A stretch of 64,000 bases of DNA from Multifurca ochricompacta. Its lineage: Eukaryota > Basidiomycota > Agaricomycetes > Russulales > Russulaceae. Below the pieces are notes generated by a model. The model did not search any database, had not been told where the DNA came from, and saw only the letters and a list, made by a program, of their open reading frames with translations. The DNA lies in assembly GCA_022496185.1 (NCBI GenBank), contig WTXG01000149.1, positions 1-64,000 of the forward strand, written 5' to 3'. Position numbers and translations under genes: made by a program. Within the stretch, counting starts at the first letter, position 1, and the number at the start of each line of letters is the position of its first letter. This document shows positions 55,267-64,000 of this stretch, in pieces.

Positions 55267-56474
55267 TTAATTGCCTAGAGCAGTCGCGATTCGAGCGTCC
55301 GCATCCGCTTGAGTGTCGCAAGTGATGCTCGTTCCCGGTTTGTTAACGAGCGGGAGAGCAACACACGTAGTGGACGCGCTGCAAGCGGTCGTAACGAACT
55401 TCCCACCGACGCACTGCGCAAAATTGCCACCCACGCAGGCGTTTTCACCATCTGCCACACGATCACGCACCCACACAAGCAAGGATATAAGAGTCAGTTT
55501 AATGGTATACACGAGTTTGGATCGATTAGCTTACCCGTGCAAGAACTGTCAGCAGTCAAAGACTGGAACTTCACATTCAGCGCCTGTGCATCCTTGCCAT
55601 TCTGCACGGCAAAACCTTTCGCGCCCGATGCCGGAGGTGAAGAAGAACCGACAGCAGGAGGTGCAGGTGAGGAATTAGAATTTGATGACTTGGCAGGAGC
55701 GGGTGCTGGAGCGGCGGCTTTGCCTTTGCCCGAACCTTTGTTCGAGCTAGGGCTCGACGAAGCTCCAGAAGATGTCACTTGATCGACGAGCTGTGTTCCG
55801 TCGGCTATCGGTCCAGAGGTGTGCGCAGGGCAGCTACCAGCGGGGTTCAAGATAGCCTTCTGACCGAACGGAATCGTGCCCGGTTGGCCAGCCTTGACAC
55901 CACCGGTGAAATTGACGGGGTCGGCACCTTGGAACTGACACTGGAAGAGTCCGTCGAGTTCCTGATTCCGCGGGGCCTTCTGGCAGTATTGCACGCTGAC
56001 CGAGTTAGGCTAAATAAGAAAAAAAAAGGGAAAGAAAGAAAAGATACTATGTCAATGATCTATGACTGATGACGCTGCCAACTTAAGAGGACATACAGTG
56101 TTGCGCGGCTGTTGGTCGAAGAGTTGGGCAAATTTGATCATATCGGGGGAGTTGAGTTTCTTGGATAGATCCATCATTATATCCGCGTTATCCTGTTGAT
56201 CACAAGGACCCGCTGCAGCGAGGAGGGTGCCAAAGGCATTGACGGCTATGGCGTTACATTGCTGACCGCCCCCTGCGGCGTCCTGAAATAACACAGATTA
56301 TTAATCTTGATCAGACGGGAGGAATTAGGGGTTAAACACTTACACAAGCAGCCTCCCACTTTTTAGTCGAGTCAGAGATGACTTGTGCGATGCGCTTGCT
56401 GAGATGGGTGGTGGGCGCGGCGGTCACAGACCCGACCGCTGTGAGAGCAAGAAGGAAGGTAGAGAATGAACCAT
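55267..56474 (-). CDS. Secreted protein with Cys-rich, CBM19-like C-terminus
   Basis: Four exons: 56474-56344, 56282-56097, 56009-55535, 55451-55267, GT-AG introns. The ATG at 56474 lies one base out of frame with the hydrophobic signal stretch STFLLALTAVGSVTAAP, so one base may be missing after it; no other start fits as well. A KR site (LSKRIAQ) could be a prepro cleavage site. The middle part has paired cysteines (QQCNAIAVNAFGTLL, GPCDQQDNADIM, VQYCQKAP, FQCQFQGADP), then a Ser/Pro/Ala linker with GKGKAAAPAPAPAKSS. The tail (ENACVGGNFAQCVGGKFV, TTCVALPLVNKPGTSITC) resembles CBM19-type chitin-binding modules. Probable cell-wall or extracellular protein; ligand not shown by the sequence. Confidence 0.72.
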
Positions 56475-57344
56475 TATTATAAAGATCGAGCAAACGTTTA
56501 GCGTAGAGAGACCGAGCGCAGCTCAAAAGTAAGACAAATAAGCGAAAAGAAAGTGAAGCACGTCGAGCGCCGAGAGGACTTGGGGAATGGTCTTTGGGGT
56601 TAGGTAGAAACGGTGCCGCTTTTATATTTGGAGCATCTCTCCTCTGGTGTGATGTGTATGTGAAGTGCCTTGAGACAGGGATAGGACAAAGCGATCGCAG
56701 TTGAAAATCCAAGCACTGATCGCTCCCATTGGAAACCAGCCAGAAGAAAAGAAGACAAGACAATGACTGGCCACCGGCCGCATTGTTGTTGTCTCAAATA
56801 GAGGGATAATAGAGATAGAACACGGATCAGAGAGAGATTCAAGTGCGTGTGTCCAATGCAGCGCTCCGCAACCCGGGGGGAATGGAAAGGGGGACAACGG
56901 GACAACGGGACAACAAAAAGGTGTCCCTCCTCCGAAGCTGAGACTGTTGACCTGACAACCACCAAACCCAACCTCTCCCTCTCTCCCCTTCTTTTCTTCT
57001 TCTCCCCCGTTTCTAGTTTTGGTTTTGATCTCAGTCACTGTCTCAGTCAGTCACAATGTATGGTTCCCCTCAAAAATTAAATACTTCCACATACCAGCAC
57101 ACGAATGTGATTGTGATTTGCGATGAAGTTAATCCGAAGAGAGAGATTACAATAGTACCAGTACCACATGCGCAATGAAATTAGAGTGAATGAGTGGAAA
57201 GTGGAAAGGAGAGATACAAAGCGTGTGTGTGTGACAAAACAACAAAATAAACGAGCTGACGAACTGAGCAGAAGAGTCACTTTACATTTTAATATTTTCA
57301 ACAACAACATCATCGTCCATCCCATCCATCTTCCTTCCCTTTTC
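56475..57344. other. Intergenic region between the secreted-protein and BTB genes
   Basis: 5' flank of the secreted-protein gene (TTTTATATTTGGAGC, minus, at about 56633-56619 could hold a TATA-like box) and 3' flank of the BTB gene. Only shadow frames; repeated GGGACAACG (56890-56915). Confidence 0.5.
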
Positions 57345-58282
57345 TCACGAATCCATGCGAAACCACAAAGGGATCATCTTCCACATACGCTCCCTCTCCT
57401 TCGCAGCCCAAATTTCAAGCGCACGCGCACAGGCACGACATTCCGACACGTCCGCGCTCTTGAGCGCACCGAGCTCCTCAGCAACATACAACGGATCCCC
57501 GTATCCACGTTCACGATCGCAAACATAGTGCTGCGTCGCGAGCTCAACCAACTCGGCAAAATCCCGTCGACATGCCCCCGGAGTGCTGCACACACTCACA
57601 GCCGCCGCCGCCGCTGCTGGATAAGCCATCGCTGGCACGTGTGGACTTAACGAGAAGGCCCCTTTGCGCGAGTGAGCGAGGGGACCGCGTCCCATACCGT
57701 GGATCACTGCGCTCACTGCGTGCGCCGACGCCTCTTTCCCCAATGCCAATCTCCGCATATCGTCTGCAGATAAGGTTCCACCGGCTGCTGCCGCTCCGCG
57801 GAAGCGGGATAATTCCTCGTCCATGGGTTCGAAGATCTGCGCGAACGTATAGCGGGAGAGATCGTAAAAAGCTGCGGGTAGCAAACTCGGTACGTTCGTT
57901 TCGCGCGAAAGGTTGATGACGTCCTGTGAAGTAAATGCGTTGTCAACTCGTCTGGATATAGAATTCGTCAAGGTTAGGCTTGGGTTAACATACGATGGGA
58001 GAGGGGTAGAGGCTGGCATGTTCTGTCGGGCTCGTGAGGTCGTAAGCATGAGCCATGTCCTCACGCAAGTCCCAGCCTTTCAGTGAAGTCGGCCATGCTA
58101 TGTTAAGATGGGCAATTGCTTTCGATCGTAAAGAGTCCATTGCATATTTCGTGGATAGCCGGAGGATGCCTGATACAATCGCGAAATCATTAGGGTCATT
58201 GTCGTTGAATTTTCTATCCGCGCGGACCGGTGGTGTTGGCGAAGAACACAGGGGTGACGGCTCATGATTAGCCAGGAGAGAT

Positions 58283-58323
<41 letters not shown>

Positions 58324-58720
58324 AGAAAAGAGAAGAGAGCACGTACGGTCCGTCATACAATGCGAGAAGTAAGTTAGTCACGTCCTCTGCTGAATCGTGT
58401 AACTTCACGATCGGACAACCCTCATAAACGTCATCAAGAAAGGTAACATGTGCTGTCGTCGTCACGGCGGGTTGAGGAAGGGTAAACATGTCGGAGAATA
58501 CAACCGAACGACGAGAGAGCTGCGATTTGTGAACACGAAAGAGAGTACATTCTGCTTGAAGGATGACAGAACCATCGCAGAACCAAAGGTCGGCGTGTTT
58601 ATGGAAGGGTTGAGGCGGGGGCGGCGATATGAGAGTGCCCTCCATCTTACACTCTCCACTGGTGTGCTCGGGGATAGAGTCCAACTGGGATGAACAAGGT
58701 GACTGATGGGAGGTGGACAT
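57345..58720 (-). CDS. BTB/POZ domain protein (390 aa)
   Basis: Three exons: 58720-58347, 58213-57994, 57923-57345; the joined frame is open for 391 codons. ATG at 58720 (MSTSHQSPCSSQ) was chosen over the upstream in-frame ATG at 58759 because related Agaricomycete proteins start so. The BTB fold covers about 40-180: HKHADLWFCDGSVILQAE, FRVHKSQLSRRSVVFSDMF, CPIVKLHDSAEDVTNLLLALYDG, FAIVSGILRLSTKYAMDSLR. The C-terminal half continues NVPSLLPAAFYDLSRY and an Ala-rich and Cys-containing tail. BTB domains mediate dimerisation and often recruit substrates to Cullin-3 ligases, but these single-domain mushroom families have no assigned role. The first intron holds a (GA)n run. Divergently transcribed from the DHODH gene. 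Confidence 0.85.
58285..58319. repeat. (GA)n microsatellite in BTB intron 1
   Basis: About 17 GA units, (CT)n on the coding strand; it acts as the polypyrimidine part of the intron and is likely length-polymorphic. Confidence 0.9.
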
Positions 58721-59069
58721 CAGGATACCGACAGAGACAGCGACTTTTTGCTTCTGCACCCCAAAGAAAGAGCTAATTTAAGAAAAGGTGGCAGGGCCAC
58801 CTTGAGAGGGAGATTGGCTTGCCGAGAAAAGCCAGGACGTCGTTTGAGCGACAGGCTTGCAACAGAGTGTTGTGCTGTGTGCTGTAGAAAGGTGTAGACT
58901 AGGACAGATACGGTGTTACCAGGTGTGGTACACGACACGACACGAGGTGGGGAAGGGGAGGGGGAGGGTTCATTTCCGCGCCGGGTTACCGGTGATGTTA
59001 AGGTTAAGGTTACAGTGAACAACAGCTTCACTCACTCTCACCCCGTCACTCTTGGGTGACCCGTTTCAA
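58721..59069. promoter_or_regulatory. Shared divergent promoter region, BTB and DHODH genes
   Basis: 349 bp between the two start codons with no frame of its own. GGTTAAGGTTACAGTG and TGGTACACGACACGACACGAGG lie at 58924-59018. No convincing TATA box. Confidence 0.45.
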
Positions 59070-60831
59070 ATGGCTTTTCTTCGTCTTGCTACACGTCGTT
59101 TACGACTGATTCCTCATCCTCATTCTTCTCGAAACTTCACTTCCAACTCTCAACCCATCTCCAACTTGCGAACGGCCGCCTATGTGACTCTCTTTACTCT
59201 CACGACTGGCCTTGGTGCCGTCTATTACTTTGATTCTCGCGCCGCGATTCATCGTTACTTGATCGCCCCCGTCATCCGCTATGCTTTAGATCCTGAGACT
59301 AGTCATCAGTTGGCCGTGACCGTCTTGGAAAATGGTTTGGGCCCCCGCGATATGCTCCCTGACGATGAACGATTAAAAACTGAGGTGACGATGTTGTTAC
59401 CCCCAAACCCTCTCTATGGGGCAACCTTAATTGATTGTAACATGTTAGCTCTGGGGTCAACATTGTCAAACCCCATCGGTCTCGCAGCAGGGTTCGACAA
59501 AGACGGGCGAGCGATTGATGGTCTGAAATCTGTTGATCTTTTTTTTTCATCCTAACCCATGGCCGCTCTCAGGGCTTTTCAATCTTGGATTTGGCTGGGT
59601 GGAGGTTGGAAGCGTCACTCCAAAACCACAGGTCTGTGCACTGTTTTATATCCATCTCCATGTCTACTACCAGTGTTTTACCTCCACACTCACCCGAAAC
59701 GCACGCATATAAATCAGCCTGGCAACCCGCGCCCACGCCTTTTCCATCTTCCTGAGGATTCCGCTCTCATCAACCGTTATGGTTTCCCTTCCCAGGGCCA
59801 TACATCCGTTCTTTCACGCCTACGCGCGCGCCTCCCCGCTTTCCTGACGACTACTGAGCAAGTCTCTCCTTCTCTCCATCACGACCGACTGCTAGCCGTG
59901 AACTTGGGAAAGAATAAAGAGAGCCCACAAGAGTCGCCAGATGACTTTATCGTCGGCGTCCGTGTCTTCGCTCCACACGCCGATGTGCTTGTTGTCAACG
60001 TTTCCAGTCCTAATACCCCAGGCCTGCGGTGCGTGTCGTGCTCCAATCACCCATGCTCCTTGCCTTGATCAACTTCCTTCCCTCCATCATATTAGTGGTT
60101 TGCAACAACGAGACCTACTAGCCAACCTTCTCCGTGGCGTCGTACATGCCCGTGATGAGGCCACACAATCATCATCATCCTCATCATCATCATCATCACC
60201 GCGGCGCCCCAAGCTCGTCCTCAAAATATCGCCAGACCTCGATTCCCGCGGGTTGGACGATATCGCCGATGCAATTGTGTCGGTCAAAGGTATCGACGGC
60301 GTCATCGTGACCAACACGACCGTCCAACGACCCATCCATCTTCGCAGCAGTGCGTAACTTTCTCTCTCTCACACACACCACTTTCACTTTATTTACAATC
60401 CCAATTTTGCCAAAAAAAAAAAAACAGCAAACCGCGCGGAACAAGGCGGTCTTTCCGGTGCGCCTCTACAACCCCTCGCGCTCGAAACGATTCGGGGCCT
60501 ACGAAAACGTCTCCCCGCCGAAATTCCTATCATCGGCTGCGGTGGTATATCCTCCGGCCTCGACGCCCTCACGTTCGCTCGCGCCGGCGCATCTTCCGTG
60601 CAGATATATACCGCGTTCGGATATGATGGACCTGGGACTTGTCGTCGTATCAAGGATGAACTTGCGGATGAACTCGCTCGCTCGGGCACGACTTGGCAAG
60701 CGGTTGTTGAGCGAGCGGTAGGTGAGAACGCAGCCAGAGTCCCGATGATGAAGGAGAAGACGGAGGTGGAGACGGAGAGGGAGACGACTGTTGGTGGGGT
60801 GAGGCAGCTGGTTGAACAGGCTGAAAACTGA
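59070..60831 (+). CDS. Dihydroorotate dehydrogenase, class 2, mitochondrial (492 aa)
   Basis: Five exons: 59070-59520, 59573-59631, 59718-60028, 60096-60349, 60428-60831; frame open for 493 codons. It oxidises dihydroorotate to orotate with FMN, passing electrons to ubiquinone on the inner mitochondrial membrane (fourth step of pyrimidine synthesis). The N-terminus is an Arg-rich presequence ([13 protein letters not shown]) followed by a membrane segment ([19 protein letters not shown]), as in class 2 enzymes. Conserved FMN and substrate motifs: [88 protein letters not shown]. Ser in VNVSSPN is the position of the class 2 catalytic base. A Ser run ([10 protein letters not shown]) in exon 4 and a Glu/Thr/Val-rich C-terminal extension are species-specific features. 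Confidence 0.93.
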
Positions 60832-63800
60832 AAGATCTTTTGGACGAATTAGCGGAGCGGATGAACAAGGAAACGTTGACTTTGGTGGCAGCATGATTGG
60901 GGTGCTCACGCTTACATAATATAGATGCAAGGGTCCGAACCCGAAATTTTGGCTCCTCTTCAAAAATACAAAATACACTCATTCACTGTCGGGCGGGCGA
61001 TCAAACCCAAACCAAAAAAAATCCCAAACAAAGTCATTCCGAAAGCTTATCCTTTCTATCATCATAGTCGTCGCGATGACGGGGAAGGGCATTTTCTCGT
61101 GCGTGCGGAGAGAAAGAGTCGTGTTGACATCCCCTTTAGTCTCCTGCTGCGTCTCCCCCCCCGGGCCACTTTTTTTTCACACTTGGGGAAAAAAGAAAAA
61201 AGAGTGCGAATGTTGAAATGAATGAATGAATGAAAAAAAGTGAAACAGCCTCGGACCTTTATTTTTTTGGGGCCCGGCCCTTACTATACCTGGAGGGAGG
61301 GGGGTGTTTAAGTTCCATTATTTCCATCACGCATCAACTCATGTGGCCAAAAACTGCTAGTTACCAGCGCTACCTCGCTAAAGCTAATAACTAACTATAC
61401 TGCAATTGGGTCCTTTTGAGTTCATGGCTAAACCGTGGAGGGGAGGGGAGGGGGGCGTTCATCATTCATTAACCAAAGCGCTCTCTCTCCCTTGGAACTC
61501 TCTCGTACGGGTGATGATTATGTGTTACCTTTAACTAATCCTTTTGGGCAAGGGGCTAAACTTACATTGTCTTGCCCCCCCCTCTCTGTGCATGTTGCCA
61601 ACCTCCCACCCCATCCACTAAAACCCCCCCTTCCAGGTCCGCTGCCAAGTTAAGTAACCCACCCCCCCAAAACCCCCTCCATTCTCCGCCGTCGCCCATA
61701 TCAAGCGCTAGTTTAGGCCAGGGCTCATGTATAGGGGGCATGGCCTATAGTATTCTTCCTTATTACGAAAAGTGTCGCCGCAAACATGTGTGTTTCATGA
61801 TGCAATCATTGATTCGTAAAGTGTGGGGTTCGTTCTTTCCGTCCGTCCGTGTAAGTTTTCGGTATTTTGTGTGGATGTGGATAGAGAGAGAGAGGCAAAT
61901 TTAGTAGTGGGGGGGGGGGGGTCGGGTCCCTTCTTCATTCATGGTCTTGGAATATAAATTCGTTCGTTTGCGTTTGATACCGACACTCACCAAAAAAAAA
62001 AAAAACTCCATTATGCCAACAAATACCCCCACCCCCAACGATGGGGAATTTTAGGGAGACAGACAGCTTTTCCTTCCCTTTCCCGGATGCTCCTAACTGT
62101 TTTATCCGCTCCCCGGCAACCCTCTTGCATTTAAACACTACGGACCGGGCCATGCGCTGCGTCGTTAGGCTCAAATGGGAAAAGAGAGAGCGACGCTAGG
62201 TCCTTCACACTTGCGCGACACGTTCACAAGAGGTGTCCAGAGTAATTCGGGCCTACGTATATATAGTTGCCCATACCCCGCCCGCCGATTGGAACAGTTC
62301 CAGTTCATTCATTCATTTAATTTACACTAATCGGCCAGGTTTGGCCTAGAAATAAATAACTCAAATCTGCTCACAATACAAATACAAAAATGCGAAAAAA
62401 ATAAAAAAAATAAAAAAACCAATACGATATCCCTCCCCCCCCCCCTAACCCCCATCCATAAATCTGATGCCCGGTCCGCTAAATGGAAACCCGAATTATT
62501 TAAGCGCTCGACTGTTAGAAATGTCACCCTCTATAAGAGGGTCCATTCAGAAGGGGTATCAGTGCGCGTAACCGTGAACGAATGCTCTGCGCTCTCTGGG
62601 CTAGACCATGGCCCACGAAGAGAGCACGGGAAGATCAACGTGAACCCAGCTGGGATCCCTCCCTGCTGTGATTCACGTTCACAGCGCAAAAGACGCGTGA
62701 CCCGTTTCCACGTGACGACTGCGGCCCGTGTCATCGATCCGTTCCATTTGCGCTGGGAGGAGGTGAGGGTGACCTAGTTTATTGAAAAAAACCATGTACT
62801 AGTAATTAGAAACGGGGTGTGGGAAACATGATTTGAAGACTCTGCTCTGGGAAGGGGAGAGTGGGGAGAAGCAAAACGCCTTCCACTCACTCTGGCTCAG
62901 CCGCTGTATGATCTCGCTGATGAGATTCGGGCCGGGGAATGTTGCTAGCCCTGACGCTCTTGCGCAACGCCCTTTCGAAAGTGCTAGGAAAAGAGATGCG
63001 GAGCAGCTTGTAGCGCCTGGGCATTTATATCGAGTCGAGTCGGTATAGTGGTGGATTTGAAGGTGGGGCGGGTGTATGTGTGGGGGTGTGCTTTTTGGAG
63101 CAGACTTGCCTATCAAGTAGTGGGGGAACTGATTTAAGGAGCCAAAGACGGATGTCACGGAATATACTGGATTGAGCCAAGGAATGATGACTTAAGTAAC
63201 TTGCGAGAAAGCTCGCATTTTTGTGTCGGTGGTCGATCGGTTGGTGAAATGTAGTGGAAGCTCCGGACAGAAGACACATGGTGCAGGTGCAGAGAGAAAA
63301 CAAAAGGATGGGTGCAAATATGGGTGATGTGTTGCGCCTAGAGGAGCACAGTGCAGTTCCGATACCATAAGGTTGAAGCTTGAACAAATTTTCCTCAAGA
63401 CTTGTGGACTCGTCAATCCGTATTGCTTAGATAAAGAGATCAGCGTCGACGTTGTATGTCTAGGACTGCCACATCCGGTGGAAATTGTTCGTAATGCGTA
63501 ATGGGATCTCTATTAACAGAGTAGGCGGGTTTGTGGGTAGGCGTTGAATAACCAATCATGCTTGATGCTTGGCAAATTGTATCGTCAAATATCCCGCTTC
63601 GAATGCCCCCCCCCCCCCCCAACTGGGTCAGCCTCATTCGCCACGCATTGATTGAGCGCAATTAGGAGGGAGGTATAGCTTTCCTTGATCTCTGATCTGG
63701 AGATAAAGTTTGGGTTTGGGGAACGTATTGTGGGGAAGGGGAGAGAGAGGGGTGTGAGTGGGAGGGGGGGGGGATTCCCGTCACATCAAAGCTCTTCTCG

Positions 63801-64000
63801 CTTTACCTTCCTCAGTGCACGGATAATATGCATCCATAGAACTAACAATCAAATCCAATCTATAATCGTCATGGTCCCCTTAAGAATGTCAGCACCACTA
63901 TCGAAGGCGGAAATAGACGCGGGCAGGCGGGCGGGTATTCTGGTCCCTTTTCCCCCCCCTTGAATAACCCCCTTAATTCCATGGCATTCAATCAACGTTA
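60832..64000. other. 3.2 kb without a supportable gene
   Basis: Rich in homopolymers: T-run 61169-61176, G-run 61909-61922, A-run 61993-62004, C-run 62438-62449, C-run 63607-63620. Frames are short (119 residues at most) and without family resemblance. TATATATAG at 62259-62267. A frame starting MSAPLSKAEIDAGRRAG at 63887 is cut off soon after by a stop and is not supported. Confidence 0.5.

Noticed and set aside
62833..63048. 71-residue plus-strand ORF
   Set aside because: Frame competes with equally open neighbours and shows no family motif or splice context.
63887..63963. Start of a further gene reading MSAPLSKAEIDAGRRAG
   Set aside because: Stops within 25 codons and is followed by a C-run; no downstream exon can be seen before the window ends.

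Overview
The window reads as nuclear DNA of a basidiomycete fungus, most probably a mushroom-forming Agaricomycete. Evidence: genes split by many 45-75 bp GT-AG introns; a BTB/POZ gene, a class 2 dihydroorotate dehydrogenase, a DCR2-type phosphatase and a NACHT/NB-ARC-TPR gene with an MLKL/HeLo-like N-terminus, all of kinds common in that group; Ty3 chromoviruses, a Ty1/copia element, hAT transposons and a Tad-like LINE. I cannot name the species.

Layout. (1) 1-40.2 kb is a transposon nest with almost no host genes. On the left a family A chromovirus (1-6578, minus, 3' end outside the window) splits the chromodomain of an older chromovirus (6579-7334). Next come a decayed hAT transposase (7438-9028), a lone family A LTR (9029-9614), a Ty1/copia element (9629-13430) cut off at a hAT-like end, a 160-bp tandem repeat (13.85-14.75 kb) and a second decayed hAT transposase (14907-17798). 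An ORF1-only LINE with poly(A) and target-site duplication (18111-19817) is inserted upstream of that gene. From 20.5 to 30.4 kb a LINE relic is split by a 1.3-kb lone LTR (family C), itself split by a complete family B chromovirus (21874-29355, TSD CCCAT). After a fragment of a KRE6/SKN1-like glucan-synthesis gene lies a second complete family B copy (30850-38308, minus, TSD CTTCA), then a family A remnant whose LTR carries a nested solo LTR (TSD TCTAC).

(2) 40.3-50.8 kb holds two closely related NLR-type genes, divergently transcribed. The left copy (40333-43469, minus) gives an uninterrupted 940-residue model in seven exons: MLKL/HeLo-like helical domain, NB-ARC NTPase, TPR array. The right copy (47672-50821, plus) keeps the same seven exons but has three single-base deletions. 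A 477-bp hAT-type MITE sits 51 bp upstream of the intact copy's start codon. The 4.2 kb between them holds a broken nuclease-like gene and otherwise nothing recognised. A 1,065-bp non-autonomous hAT element (51092-52156) follows.

(3) 52.3-60.8 kb is ordinary gene-dense fungal DNA: DCR2-like phosphatase, secreted protein with a Cys-rich C-terminus, BTB protein, and divergently from it DHODH (pyrimidine synthesis). 60.8-64.0 kb shows no gene I can support.

Two cautions. The DCR2 gene, which should be conserved, shows two one-base losses, so some frameshifts elsewhere may be sequence errors. Many stops and LTR differences in the transposons are C-to-T type changes at CpG, so those are more likely real, methylation-driven decay.
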